Positions 9,003-18,809 are shown, counted from the first letter of the stretch. The stretch: DNA of 64,000 nt from Tateyamaria omphalii (GCF_001969365.1 NZ_CP019312.1:2976001-3040000), one strand, 5' to 3'. The notes: generated from the letters alone by a model not told the origin. Numbers and translations are program-made.

Positions 9003-9457
9003 TTGATCTGAAAAATACCTTCGATCTCAACCGCGACGCCGAGGGGCAGCGCGGCGGCAGAGACGGCGGAGCGACTGTGACGGCCCGCATCGCCCAGTGC
9101 TTCGACCAGAAAGTCCGAAGCGCCGTTGATTACCTGCGGCTGATTGGTGAAGTCGGCGATCGAATTGACGAAACCGGTCAGCTTGACCACGCGCACGAGG
9201 CGTTCCAGATCGCCGCCACAGGCCGCCTTCACCTGCGCGAGCAGACTGATCGCACATGTCTTTGCCGCAGCGGCGCCCGCCTCGACCTCCATATCCGCGC
9301 CCAGCTTGCCGGTGATCAGACCATCGGGGCCATTGGAGATTTGGCCCGAGACATAGACGATGTCACCCACTTGAACGAAAGGCACGTAGTTGGCCGCGGG
9401 GGCAGGCGCGTCGGGCAGCGACACACCCAGATCGGCAAGACGGGATTCGATGGACAT
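8999..9457 (-). CDS. RidA/YjgF-family protein
   Basis: A 152-residue member of the RidA/YER057c/UK114 superfamily, whose canonical role is deaminating reactive enamine/imine intermediates from PLP enzymes. VGDIVYVSGQI and the C-terminal HSRSAVSAAALPLGVAVEIEGIF segment are diagnostic. The C-terminal Arg of the HSRSA motif is retained, consistent with active deaminase, though the longer N-terminus fits the RidA-6/7 type subgroups better. The ATG at 9457 has AAGGAG upstream; a hairpin covers that ribosome-binding site. It is the first gene of a two-gene unit with the glycerophosphodiesterase. Confidence 0.9.
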   Translation of the reverse strand: MSIESRLADLGVSLPDAPAPAANYVPFVQVGDIVYVSGQISNGPDGLITGKLGADMEVEAGAAAAKTCAISLLAQVKAACGGDLERLVRVVKLTGFVNSIADFTNQPQVINGASDFLVEALGDAGRHSRSAVSAAALPLGVAVEIEGIFQIK

Positions 9458-9466
9458 GGGCAGGCT

Positions 9467-9517
9467 CCTTTTCAACGGTTGTGCGGACGCTAGACCGCCC
9501 GCGCAACCGTGAAAAGG
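9467..9517 (-). promoter_or_regulatory. Long stem-loop overlapping the ridA ribosome-binding site
   Basis: A near-perfect inverted repeat with arms CCTTTTCAACGGTTGTGCG (9467-9485) and CGCGCAACCGTGAAAAGG (9500-9517). In the minus-strand transcript the downstream arm contains the AAGGAG that precedes the RidA start. It could end the upstream secretion operon (no T-tract follows) or mask the RidA start site in longer transcripts. The function is not shown by sequence alone. Confidence 0.5.
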
Positions 9518-9524
9518 GCCGATG

Positions 9525-10826
9525 TCAGGATTCGCGGAAAGCGCGGTTGAAGTAGTCGGCGACCGGCTTGATGAGGTAGGCCAGCGGTGTACGGTCTGCG
9601 GTGCGGATGAATGCCTCCACCGGCATACCGGGCACCAGGATCTGGTTTTCATTCAGCCTGTCGATCTCGCCCGGGTTCAGCACGATCTCGGCCCGGTAAT
9701 AGCTAGCGCCAAGGTTTTCGTCCTCGAACGCGTCGGCAGAGACCAGGGCGACTTCGCCAATCAACTCGGGCGTGGTGCGTTGATCCAGCGCGGAAAAACG
9801 CAGGTTGACGGTCTGTCCGGTCACGATCTGGTCGATATGGATCGGATCGACCCGGGCGGCGATCACGAGCGGCCTATCCTGCGGGATCAGAAACAGCACC
9901 GGGTCCGCGGCGCGCACGACCGACCTTGGGGTCTGTACCCGCATATTGTAGACGATGCCGGACACGGGCGCACGGATCTCCATCCGTTCAATATCGGTGA
10001 GCAGGGCCTGGCGCTGTTCGATCAGCTCCAATTCGCGCGCGCGCAGGTCACGCAAGCGGCTGATCGCTTCCTCGCGGCGGGTGGAGTTGAGGCGCAGAAC
10101 TTCGATCTCGATCTCAGTGATGCGCTGTTCGGACTGGGCCTTGGACGCGGCAAGTTCGCCGATCTGACCGTCAAGCGATGCCTGCTGCCGCTGCAGTGCC
10201 AGCACGCCAGAGGCTTGGGTCAGGCCACGTTCCAGCAGGCTTTCCTGCGCGGCCAGTTCCTGTTCGATCAATTCAAGCTGACGGGCCAGCGAGACTTCCT
10301 GCGCCTCGATCCCTTTGATCTGGTTGCGTGTCTGCGCAGCCCTTTCGGACAACTGCTCGGTCTGCTTATCGGTCGACTCGCGGCGGGCGTGAAACAGGTT
10401 CTCCTGGCCCGTGATCAGTTCCTGGACATCTTCTGATGTTGTGGCGACGGTCAGAAGTTCGTCATCGAACACGATATCATCTTCTTCGTCCCGCTCTGCC
10501 TCGAGCCTGCCGCGGCGCGCCATGAATTCGTAAAGCTGGCTTTCCACAATAGCGAGGCTGGACTGCATCTGTTTGACGTCCAGCTGGATCAACAGGTCCC
10601 CGGCCTCGACGCTGTCGCCCTCTTTCACCGCGATCTCGGACACGATGCCGCCGGTGGAGTGCTGCACGATCTGGCGGTTTTGATCGACTTCGATCCGGCC
10701 AGAGGCGATGACGGCCCCCGCAATCTCGGTGAAGGTGGCCCAAGCGGCCAAGCCGCCCAGAAGGCCGAAGAGGCCAAAGAAACCGATGACAAGCGGCGTG
10801 ATGGCTGACCAGCGTTTTTCGCTCAT
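9525..10826 (-). CDS. HlyD-family periplasmic adaptor of a type I secretion system
   Basis: A 433-residue membrane-fusion protein with one N-terminal transmembrane helix (about residues 9-32), a biotinyl-lipoyl-like half-motif (EGDSVEAGDLLIQLD), a long alpha-helical hairpin rich in Glu/Gln/Leu, and a C-terminal beta-barrel (PLVIAARVDPIHIDQI, then IRTADRTPLAYLIKP). This is the PrtE/HlyD layout that connects the inner-membrane ABC exporter to an outer-membrane TolC channel. The ATG overlaps the stop of the ABC gene by 4 bases, setting the start at 10826 and not further upstream. Confidence 0.92.
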   Translation of the reverse strand: MSEKRWSAITPLVIGFFGLFGLLGGLAAWATFTEIAGAVIASGRIEVDQNRQIVQHSTGGIVSEIAVKEGDSVEAGDLLIQLDVKQMQSSLAIVESQLYEFMARRGRLEAERDEEDDIVFDDELLTVATTSEDVQELITGQENLFHARRESTDKQTEQLSERAAQTRNQIKGIEAQEVSLARQLELIEQELAAQESLLERGLTQASGVLALQRQQASLDGQIGELAASKAQSEQRITEIEIEVLRLNSTRREEAISRLRDLRARELELIEQRQALLTDIERMEIRAPVSGIVYNMRVQTPRSVVRAADPVLFLIPQDRPLVIAARVDPIHIDQIVTGQTVNLRFSALDQRTTPELIGEVALVSADAFEDENLGASYYRAEIVLNPGEIDRLNENQILVPGMPVEAFIRTADRTPLAYLIKPVADYFNRAFRES

Positions 10827-12565
10827 GTGACGCTCCCTGCGCTGGCGGGTGCGCGCGTGATTTGTTCGTGGTTCTTGACCATGGATTTCAGCACCTCTTC
10901 CTTGGGGCCGAATGCCGTACGGATGCCGCCGTCGATCACCAGCAGCAGGTCGCATTCCTGGATCGCGGCAGGCCGGTGGGCCATGATGATGACCGAGCGG
11001 CCGTCGGCCTTTGCACCGCGGATGGCCTGGTTCAGCGCCAACGTCCCCTCGTTGTCGAGGTTCGAGTTCGGTTCGTCGAGGACGAGAATCACAGGATCAT
11101 CATAGAGCGCGCGGGCCAGGCCGATGCGCTGGATCTGGCCACCGGACAGCCGTTGCTGGCCTGCGTTGATGCGGGTGTCATACCCTTCGGGCAGTTCCAG
11201 GATCATCTTGTGCGCATCCGCTTTTTGCGCGGCGGCGACGACCTTTTGATCGTCTGGCGCGGTGGCCAGGCGCGCGATGTTTTCGGCGATGGTGCCGTCG
11301 AAAAGTTGCACGCGCTGGGGCAGGTATCCAATGTGCATGCCAAGCACGTCGGGCGCGTATTGATCGAGCGCCGCAGAGTCGAGGCGGATCGAACCGCCCG
11401 CAGGCCGCCACACGCCGGTCAGACAGCGTGCAAGCGTCGACTTGCCCGCACCTGATGGGCCGATAACGCCCATGGCATGGCCCGGCGGCAGGTCGAAGTT
11501 GAGCCCGCGCAAGGCGGCGCTCTGTTCACCGGGCGGCACGACGGTCAGACTTTTGGCAACCAGCTTGGCCTTGGGCTTGGGCAGGGCGGTGCGTGTGGGC
11601 TCTTTCGCGACGGTGCCCAAGAGTTCAGCCAAGGCATCCCACCCTTTGATCGCACGCTGAACGACCGGCCACTGGGTCAACATCAGCTCAATCGGCGCAA
11701 GGGCCCGGCCCAGCAGGATCGAACCCGCAATCATGGCGCCAGGGGTCATTTCATTCCGCAGAACGAGATACGCGCCCAGCCCCAGCATCGCGCTTTGCAA
11801 AAACAGGCGCAGCGTTTTGGTCAGCGAGGTGAAACCACCACCAACATCGGTTGCCTTGATCTGTTCATCCAGCGCAAGGCCGCGCGCCTTTTGCCAGCGG
11901 TCAAAGGCCGCGTCGCGCATGCCCATCGCCTGAACCATCTCGGCCTCGATCCGAAGCTGATCGGACATCGCAGATGCCACATGGCCCGCCTGACCCGCCT
12001 TTTGCTGCGGCCGACGCGACAGGATCTGGTTGACCAGGGCAATCAAGATCAGAACAGTGCCACCGGCCAGCGCGAGGAAGCCGAGCCACGGGTGGAACAT
12101 GAAAATCGCCGCGATAAAGATCGGTGTCCATGGCAGGTCAAAGAAGGCCATCAGAACCGGCGATGTCATGAAACGCTGCACCGATTCGAGGTCGGCCAGA
12201 CCGGTTTGCGTGCGCTGGTCCGGGGCGACGGCAGACTTGCGGACAACCGCGTCAAAGACCCGTCGGTCCAGATCGTTCTGAAACCGCGCGCCCACCCGCG
12301 CCATGATCCGGCCCCGGGTAAAGTCGAGAATGCCCATTATGCCGTAGAGGAACACGACCAGCAGGGACAGGGCGATCAGCGTCTCCTCGCTGCGGCTGCC
12401 CAGAACGCGGTCATAGACCTGCAACATGTACATTGGCCCGGTCAGCATCAGGAGGTTGGCGAACAGGCTGAACAAACCCACGGCCCAGTACAGCCCCCGG
12501 CTCTTGCTGCGCGCGGCGCGCAACTCGGCTCGCCCTCGGTTTGTCACATCGGTTTGCATCGGCAT
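10823..12565 (-). CDS. Type I secretion ABC permease/ATPase, PrtD family
   Basis: A 580-residue half-transporter fused to its ATPase. Transmembrane segments fill the first ~300 residues (the LFSLFANLLMLTGPMYMLQV segment is typical of PrtD). The nucleotide-binding domain has Walker A GPSGAGKST, signature LSGGQ, Walker B VILVLDEP and the MAHRP H-loop. There is no N-terminal C39 peptidase, so it should export a protein with an uncleaved C-terminal signal. No RTX-repeat substrate and no TolC gene are in the window. Nearby starts are TTG12568, ATG12565 and ATG12559; I use the first ATG. It is divergent from mlaA. Confidence 0.93.
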   Translation of the reverse strand: MPMQTDVTNRGRAELRAARSKSRGLYWAVGLFSLFANLLMLTGPMYMLQVYDRVLGSRSEETLIALSLLVVFLYGIMGILDFTRGRIMARVGARFQNDLDRRVFDAVVRKSAVAPDQRTQTGLADLESVQRFMTSPVLMAFFDLPWTPIFIAAIFMFHPWLGFLALAGGTVLILIALVNQILSRRPQQKAGQAGHVASAMSDQLRIEAEMVQAMGMRDAAFDRWQKARGLALDEQIKATDVGGGFTSLTKTLRLFLQSAMLGLGAYLVLRNEMTPGAMIAGSILLGRALAPIELMLTQWPVVQRAIKGWDALAELLGTVAKEPTRTALPKPKAKLVAKSLTVVPPGEQSAALRGLNFDLPPGHAMGVIGPSGAGKSTLARCLTGVWRPAGGSIRLDSAALDQYAPDVLGMHIGYLPQRVQLFDGTIAENIARLATAPDDQKVVAAAQKADAHKMILELPEGYDTRINAGQQRLSGGQIQRIGLARALYDDPVILVLDEPNSNLDNEGTLALNQAIRGAKADGRSVIIMAHRPAAIQECDLLLVIDGGIRTAFGPKEEVLKSMVKNHEQITRAPASAGSVT

Positions 12566-12696
12566 CAATTCGCTTGTGTGGTGCTCAAAATTGTTTTCTT
12601 CACACGATCACTTATCCTGCGTGTCGCGCAAGTGCCACATGTACAATCTTCCATCAATGGCGCTATGGGCATTTAGGACGACACTATTAGTTACGT

Positions 12697-13485
12697 GTGA
12701 AAAATATCCAGTGGAGATTTGCATTGTCTCTTTTTTGCCGCGTCCGTCGCGCGATTGTTTTGTTACTTGCTGTGGGGTCGCTGGCCGCGTGTGCCGCGTC
12801 AGAACAACGCGCCGTCCAGCTTGACGGAGTAAACGACCCCTACGAGCGTCAGAACCGCCGTGTTCACGCCTTTAACAGGGGTTTGGATCGCGCCGTGGTT
12901 CGCCCGGCTGCCATCGGCTACTCTTCGGTCTTGCCGGACGAGATCGAGGACAGTGTCAGCAATTTCGCCCGCAACCTTGGCGAGCCATCCGTGGTCGTGA
13001 ATAGCCTGTTGCAGGGCGATCTGGAGGGGGCGGGTGTTTCGACAGTACGCTTCGTGACAAACTCGGTTCTAGGCATTTTCGGCCTGTTTGACGTCGCATC
13101 CGACTTTCAATTGCCGCCCCATGACACCGATTTCGGCGAGACGCTGTATGTCTGGGGCGTGGGCGAAGGTGCATATCTGGAACTGCCCGTGCTGGGCCCG
13201 TCCACGGCCCGCAACGCCACAGGCAAGGTCGTCGATCTGTTCACCAACCCGCTCAGCTATACCGTCGAAAGCCCCGAACAGTATTATGGCACGGTCGCGG
13301 CGGCGGCTTCTGGCCTGTCCCGGCGGGGACGGTTTTCCGATACAGTTGATTCCATTCTATATGAGAGTGCTGACAGCTATGCACAGGCGCGTCTGATCTG
13401 GTTGCAGAACCGGCGCTTTGAACTGGGCGATGCCGGTGCGGCTGCAGAGATTGATCCGTTTGCCTTGGACACCGAGGGGTTTTGA
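12697..13485 (+). CDS. mlaA: MlaA/VacJ outer-membrane lipoprotein
   Basis: A 262-residue lipoprotein that, with porins, removes phospholipids from the outer leaflet of the outer membrane. It starts at GTG and has a basic N-region, a hydrophobic helix and a lipobox LAAC with acylated Cys32. Family motifs NDPYERQNRRVHAFNRGLD, ARNLGEPSVVVNSLLQGD and DTDFGETLYVWG are all present. mlaC follows after one base. The MlaFEDB permease genes are not in the window, which is common in alphaproteobacteria. Confidence 0.94.
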   Translation: MKNIQWRFALSLFCRVRRAIVLLLAVGSLAACAASEQRAVQLDGVNDPYERQNRRVHAFNRGLDRAVVRPAAIGYSSVLPDEIEDSVSNFARNLGEPSVVVNSLLQGDLEGAGVSTVRFVTNSVLGIFGLFDVASDFQLPPHDTDFGETLYVWGVGEGAYLELPVLGPSTARNATGKVVDLFTNPLSYTVESPEQYYGTVAAAASGLSRRGRFSDTVDSILYESADSYAQARLIWLQNRRFELGDAGAAAEIDPFALDTEGF

Positions 13486-13486
13486 C

Positions 13487-14077
13487 ATGAATAGACGTTG
13501 TTTCCTGGCCACCGGCACCAGCTTTGCCGCGTTCCTGCCCGCCCTGCCCGCCTTTGCGCTGAATGAGGCCGGGGCAGAGCGGCTGATCAATTCGCTTGTC
13601 GGCGACATCAACAGCGTCATCGGCTCGGGCCGCAGCGAGAGCGCGATGTTCCGCGATTTCGAGCGCATCTTTGCCCGCTACAGCGACACATCCTACATCT
13701 CTGCCTATGCCATGGGCGTGGATGGCCGCCGCGCCAGCAACGCGCAGAAGCGCGCGTTTTCCGATGCGTTCCAGGGCTACATCGCCCGCAAGTATGGCCG
13801 CCGGTTCCGCGAGTTCATCGGCGGGCAGCTTGAGGTAAAGGGCGTACGTGCGGTCAACAATTGGTTCGAGGTTGAAACCACCGCGTTCCTGCGCGGTCAG
13901 TCGCCTTTTGCCGTAACATTTCATGTGTCGAACCGGTCGGGCCGCGATCTGTTCTTCAACATGTTCATCGAAGGGGTGAACCTGCTGCTGACCGAACGGA
14001 CAGAGATTGGCGCGCTGATCGACCGTAATGGCGGTGATATCGACGCCATGATCTCGGATCTGAGCAGTCTGGGGTAG
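13487..14077 (+). CDS. mlaC: MlaC-type periplasmic phospholipid-binding protein
   Basis: A 196-residue secreted protein that ferries phospholipids between MlaA and the inner-membrane Mla permease. The signal sequence starts MNRRCFLATGTSFAAFLPA and cleaves after PAFA; the RRCF with the following hydrophobic stretch looks Tat-like. The mature part has the MlaC pattern (MFRDFERIFARYSD, YIARKYGRRFREF, VEVT-like strands and a C-terminal ERTEIGALIDRNGGDIDAMI). It begins one base after mlaA stops, so translation is coupled. It converges on the PBP1A gene with only 9 bases between the stops and no terminator. Confidence 0.92.
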   Translation: MNRRCFLATGTSFAAFLPALPAFALNEAGAERLINSLVGDINSVIGSGRSESAMFRDFERIFARYSDTSYISAYAMGVDGRRASNAQKRAFSDAFQGYIARKYGRRFREFIGGQLEVKGVRAVNNWFEVETTAFLRGQSPFAVTFHVSNRSGRDLFFNMFIEGVNLLLTERTEIGALIDRNGGDIDAMISDLSSLG

Positions 14078-14086
14078 GCGCAGCGC

Positions 14087-16270
14087 CTAGCGGCTTTCGC
14101 CCGGAATTCGGTCGTTGGGGCGGGTGGGCTCCCCCCCGCCACCCAAAACATCCCGTATAAGCATCTCGATAAGCCCTTCGGTCGTGCGCGGCACGTCGTC
14201 CCGAGGTGTCTGCGGCGCGGGATCCGGGCGCGTCGCACCAACCGGAGCCTGCATCGGCAACGGCTTGGCGGGCACCCCTTCGTGCACCCGCACCATCGTC
14301 TCCCGCCAGATTTCAGCGGGCAGCCCACCGCCTGTGACACCCGTGAGTGGCGTATTGTCATCATACCCCATCCAGACACCGGCCACGTAGTCCGCCGTAA
14401 ACCCGACAAACCACGCATCGCGGGCGGCCTGGGTCGTGCCAGTCTTGCCCGCGATCTCGCGCCCACCGAACTGCGCCCGTGCACCCGTGCCTTCGCTCAC
14501 CACCTTTTCCATCATCCAGATCAACTGGGCCGCCGCCTGATCCTGCACCACGCGCTCGCCTATCCCGCCGCCCGTACCCATCAGCGGCGCATCATCGCCC
14601 TGAAGCCGCAGGTCGATCAAACCGTAGGGCGTGACGGAGGAACCGCCGTTAAGGATGCCCGCATACGCCCCGGTCATGTCCAAAAGCGTGCTTTCCGACG
14701 CACCCAAGGCCAGCGCGGGGCCTTGGGCCATCTCGTTGTTGATGCCGAAATCAGTCGCGATCCGGCGCACCAGTTCGCGCCCCACACTTTCCGACACTTT
14801 CACTGCCGGAATGTTCAGCGATTGCGCCAGCGCCTGGATCAGCGTCACCTGGCCCGAATACGTGTTGGTGTAATTGCGCGGGGACCACGCGCCCGAGCCG
14901 GGGATATTAAGCGTCATCGGCTCGTCGATGACCGTATCCAGCGGGGAATACCCAAGTTCCAGGGCGGCCGCATAGACAAAGGGCTTGAAGGCAGAGCCCG
15001 TCTGCCGCTGCGCCTGGATCGCGCGGTTGAACACTCCCGCGACCCGCGTTTCGCGGCCACCCACCATGGCCCGCACGGCGCCGTCCGCGCTCATCACCAC
15101 GATGGCGGCCTGTGCCTTGGAGCCTTCGCGCACCTTGGTTTCGAACACCTGTTTCAGCGCCTCTTCGGCGGCGCGTTGCAAGCGCTGGTCGAGGGTGGTG
15201 CGGATGATGACATCTTCGGTCGTGTTGCGGGTGAAGAATTCGGGCCCTGTCGACATGACCCAATCGGCAAAGTAACCGCCCGCCTTGCGCCGCGCTGCCG
15301 GCGACAGGCTGGCCGGGTTCTGCTGCCATTGCGCGACCTCGGCCTGCGTGAGGTATCCCTGTTCCCCCATCAGCCGCAGCACGGTCGCCGCGCGATCGCG
15401 GGACCGTTCCAAGTTGGATGTGGGAGCAAGGCGCGAGGGCGCTGTCAGAAGCCCCGCGATCATCGCGCCCTCGGACGGGGTCAGGGTGGCCGCGGATTTG
15501 CCGAAAAAGCGCTGTGCCGCGGCTTCGGCCCCGTAGGCACCTGCGCCCATGTAGGCCCGGTTGAGGTAGATCGAGAGGATCTCCTCCTTGGAGTACTTCA
15601 CCTCCATCGCCATCGCATAGATGGCTTCCTTGGCCTTGCGCTGGATCGACCCGCGACGGCAATCGGAGACATAGGCCGCTTCGGACTTCCATTCCGCCGG
15701 ATCATAGACGACGCCAAGACACAGCAGTTTCGCCGTCTGCTGCGTGATGGTCGAGCCGCCGTGACCCTGCAGTGGCCCGCGCCCTTCGCGCAGGTTGATG
15801 CGCACCGCACTGGCAACACCGCGCGGACTGACGCCGAAATGGCGGTAGAAGCGCTTGTCCTCGGTCGCGATGACAGCGTTCTTTAGGCCGGGCGCCACGG
15901 TGCTGGCCATCACGACCCCACCGAACTGATCGCCCCGCCAGGCAAAGCGGTTTCCTTCGCGGTCAAGCAGGGTGACAGAGCCGCGGGCGCGGCCATCCAG
16001 CAGCTCGTTCACGTCGGGAAGTGTGGTCCAGAAATAGCCGACGGCCAACGCGACCGCTGCTGTCACGGTCAGGCCGACGCGCCATGTAATCCACCAGACA
16101 AGGCGGAGTACCCACTTGAAAAGGCGGACAAAGATGTTGCGCGACGGTTTCCGCGCGGGCGGCTTGCGCCGCTTGGCCGGCGCCTTGCGGGCCGCCGGTT
16201 TGGCCGTCTTCTTTTTTGGATAGCGACGGTCCGCCACCAAAGGGCGTTTGCCCTTTCTTGAATCACGCAT
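14087..16270 (-). CDS. mrcA: Penicillin-binding protein 1A, bifunctional glycosyltransferase/transpeptidase
   Basis: A class A PBP that polymerises and crosslinks peptidoglycan. From the ATG at 16270 (727 residues) it has a very basic Lys/Arg/Pro cytoplasmic tail (1-45), one membrane anchor (about 64-82), and a GT51 domain with catalytic Glu137 in ATEDKRFYRH and the HGGSTITQQTAK motif. The transpeptidase domain has S426AFK, SLN (484-486) and the KTGTTQ motif near 616. An insertion (LCLGVVYDPAEW...DCRRGS) with paired cysteines follows the GT motif. An earlier in-frame ATG at 16324 exists; the chosen one better fits the basic tail. Confidence 0.93.
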   Translation of the reverse strand: MRDSRKGKRPLVADRRYPKKKTAKPAARKAPAKRRKPPARKPSRNIFVRLFKWVLRLVWWITWRVGLTVTAAVALAVGYFWTTLPDVNELLDGRARGSVTLLDREGNRFAWRGDQFGGVVMASTVAPGLKNAVIATEDKRFYRHFGVSPRGVASAVRINLREGRGPLQGHGGSTITQQTAKLLCLGVVYDPAEWKSEAAYVSDCRRGSIQRKAKEAIYAMAMEVKYSKEEILSIYLNRAYMGAGAYGAEAAAQRFFGKSAATLTPSEGAMIAGLLTAPSRLAPTSNLERSRDRAATVLRLMGEQGYLTQAEVAQWQQNPASLSPAARRKAGGYFADWVMSTGPEFFTRNTTEDVIIRTTLDQRLQRAAEEALKQVFETKVREGSKAQAAIVVMSADGAVRAMVGGRETRVAGVFNRAIQAQRQTGSAFKPFVYAAALELGYSPLDTVIDEPMTLNIPGSGAWSPRNYTNTYSGQVTLIQALAQSLNIPAVKVSESVGRELVRRIATDFGINNEMAQGPALALGASESTLLDMTGAYAGILNGGSSVTPYGLIDLRLQGDDAPLMGTGGGIGERVVQDQAAAQLIWMMEKVVSEGTGARAQFGGREIAGKTGTTQAARDAWFVGFTADYVAGVWMGYDDNTPLTGVTGGGLPAEIWRETMVRVHEGVPAKPLPMQAPVGATRPDPAPQTPRDDVPRTTEGLIEMLIRDVLGGGGEPTRPNDRIPGESR

Positions 16271-16362
16271 TGACGACCCCTGCCCGGCCTTATGTTTGCC
16301 ATAGCTTACCCGGTTTGGCGGCATTTGCCACGCCCCGCGCGCGTATAGGTAACGATTCCTAA

Positions 16363-16860
<498 letters not shown>

Positions 16861-16888
16861 GCGCTCCAGCATAGGGAAAAACGGAACA

Positions 16889-18196
16889 ATGAAACTTACG
16901 AAATCTCTTGTTGTTGGTGCGGCCCTGTCCGCCCTGCCGACGCTGGCGTTGGCGCAAGACGCCCCGGGCTTTGACGAGATCGGCCCCTACATCATGACGA
17001 CCCTGCTGTTCTGCATGGCGGGCTTTCTGGTCTTCTTCATGGCTGCAGGCTTTGCCATGCTCGAAGGTGGGCTGGTGCGGTCCAAGAACGTGACCATGCA
17101 AATGACCAAGAACATCGGCCTCTTCTCGATCGCGGCCATCATGTACTGGCTTGTTGGCTTCAACACGATGTATCCGGGCGACTTCAACGGCTACTTTGCC
17201 ATTGGTGGCCAAACGGTCCTGGATCCAGTGGGCGTGGCCGCCGCTGACGCGGCGCTGGATTATGCGTCTGTCGGTTCGGACTTCTTCTTCCAGCTGGTAT
17301 TTGTCGCCGCGACCGCGTCCATCGTGTCGGGCGCGCTGGCCGAGCGGATCAAGCTGTGGCCGTTCCTGATCTTTGTCGTTGTTCTGACTGGCTTCATGTA
17401 CCCGATCTCGGGTTCGTGGAAATGGGGCCTTGGCTGGCTTGACGCTGCTGGGTTCCAGGACTTCGCAGGGTCGACGGTGGTGCACTCCGTGGGTGGCTGG
17501 GCCGCGCTGGCCGGTGCCATTGTGCTGGGTCCGCGTCTGGGCAAGTACAAGGACGGCAAGGTGAACCCCATGCCGGGCTCGAACCTCGCCCTCGCGACGC
17601 TGGGCACATTCATCCTCTGGCTGGGTTGGTTCGGCTTCAACGGTGGCTCGCAACTGGCCATGGGCACCGTGGGTGACGTATCGGACGTGAGCCGGATCTT
17701 TGCCAACACCAATATGGCGGCGGCTGCCGGTGCTGTCACAGCGCTGATCCTGACCCAAGTTCTGTACAAGAAGCCTGACCTGACCATGGTTCTGAACGGC
17801 GCGCTGGCTGGCCTCGTTTCGATCACGGCTGAGCCACTTGCACCCACCCTGTTCGGTGCGCTGTGGATCGGTGCCATCGGCGGTGTGATTGTCGTCTTTG
17901 CCGTGCCACTGCTCGACAAGCTGAAGATCGACGACGTGGTTGGCGCGATCCCGGTTCACCTGTTTGCGGGCATCTGGGGCACGATGGCGGTTGTGTTCTA
18001 CAACAGCGACGCGTCGCCGGGTACGCAGATCATGGGCATCATCGCTTACGGTGTATTCACCTTCGTCGCATCGCTGGTCGTGTGGTTCATCCTCAAGGCT
18101 GTCATGGGCATCCGTGTCGGCGAAGAGGAAGAGATCGCGGGCCTCGACATGTCTGAAATGGGCATGGAAGCCTATCCGGAATTCTCGAAAGGCTAA
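16889..18196 (+). CDS. amtB: Ammonium transporter AmtB
   Basis: A 435-residue inner-membrane ammonium channel with a cleavable signal peptide (MKLTKSLVV... cleaved after LALA) and eleven predicted helices. The twin pore histidines are in VVHSVGGWAAL and VHLFAGIWG, and the PISGSWKWG segment is typical. The C-terminal tail (EEEEIAGLDMSEMGMEAYPEF) is the GlnK-interacting region. It is co-transcribed with glnK and ends at a strong terminator, so the pair is a self-contained operon likely controlled by NtrC, although I could not identify NtrC or sigma-54 sites with confidence. Confidence 0.96.
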   Translation: MKLTKSLVVGAALSALPTLALAQDAPGFDEIGPYIMTTLLFCMAGFLVFFMAAGFAMLEGGLVRSKNVTMQMTKNIGLFSIAAIMYWLVGFNTMYPGDFNGYFAIGGQTVLDPVGVAAADAALDYASVGSDFFFQLVFVAATASIVSGALAERIKLWPFLIFVVVLTGFMYPISGSWKWGLGWLDAAGFQDFAGSTVVHSVGGWAALAGAIVLGPRLGKYKDGKVNPMPGSNLALATLGTFILWLGWFGFNGGSQLAMGTVGDVSDVSRIFANTNMAAAAGAVTALILTQVLYKKPDLTMVLNGALAGLVSITAEPLAPTLFGALWIGAIGGVIVVFAVPLLDKLKIDDVVGAIPVHLFAGIWGTMAVVFYNSDASPGTQIMGIIAYGVFTFVASLVVWFILKAVMGIRVGEEEEIAGLDMSEMGMEAYPEFSKG

Positions 18197-18227
18197 GGCT
18201 CCTTCCTCTTAGACCTGAGAACCGACT

Positions 18228-18255
18228 GACCGGGCGTTCGCGCCCGGTCTTTTTT
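18228..18255 (+). terminator. Rho-independent terminator of glnK-amtB
   Basis: GACCGGGCG (18228-18236), a UUCG-type tetraloop, CGCCCGGTC (18241-18249), then six T. A weaker AACCC/GGGTT hairpin with a T-run follows at 18316-18333 and may back it up. The remaining bases to 18365 hold nothing else I recognise. Confidence 0.93.
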
Positions 18256-18365
18256 GCTTTAAGCGGTGGGGAGGCTTGGCGAAGCAGATACGACTGTCTG
18301 GCCCGTCAGTTGACCAACCCTCCGGGGTTTTTTCTGGCTAAGTGAAGCGGCAGGCTTGGCTGCGC

Positions 18366-18806
18366 TTAGACGCGGCCTTCTTCGATCATTGCGACACGGG
18401 TGGCGTGGCGGCCGCCTTCGAAGTCGGTCGACAAGAACGCGTCCAAGATGTCGAGCGCCAGCCCCTCGCCCACGACGCGCGCGCCGATAGCCAGCATGTT
18501 GGCGTCATTATGCGCCCGGATCATCGCGGCCGAGAACGTATCGGAGCAGACGCCACAGCGGATGCCCGGGACCTTATTGGCGGCCATCATGATGCCCTGC
18601 CCCGTCCCGCAGAGGATGATCCCCAGATCACAATCACCCGAGGCCACCCGTTCTGCTGCCGCCCTGCCGTGGGCGGGGTAGTGCGTGCTTTCTGGAGTGG
18701 CGGGGCCGATGTCGATGACGTCGTGCCCCTGCCCGGCCACGTGGCTTGCAATGGCCTGCCGCAGGTCGATGGCGGCGTGATCGCTTGACAGAACGATCCG
18801 TGCCAT
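18366..18806 (-). CDS. rpiB: Ribose 5-phosphate isomerase B
   Basis: A 146-residue RpiB/LacAB enzyme interconverting ribose 5-phosphate and ribulose 5-phosphate in the pentose phosphate pathway. SSDHAAIDLR (His10), CGTGQGIMMAANK with the catalytic base Cys66, GIRCGVCSD and RAHNDANMLAIGAR (His99) are all conserved. The 3-base gap to the upstream aminotransferase gene suggests co-transcription in a minus-strand unit headed by sseA. Confidence 0.95.
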   Translation of the reverse strand: MARIVLSSDHAAIDLRQAIASHVAGQGHDVIDIGPATPESTHYPAHGRAAAERVASGDCDLGIILCGTGQGIMMAANKVPGIRCGVCSDTFSAAMIRAHNDANMLAIGARVVGEGLALDILDAFLSTDFEGGRHATRVAMIEEGRV

Positions 18807-18809
18807 GGA

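Noticed and set aside
16310-16330. Sigma-54-like TTGGC...TTTGCC element upstream of glnK
   Set aside because: The GG-to-GC spacing is 8 bases where sigma-54 promoters need 10, and it lies about 190 bases from the start.
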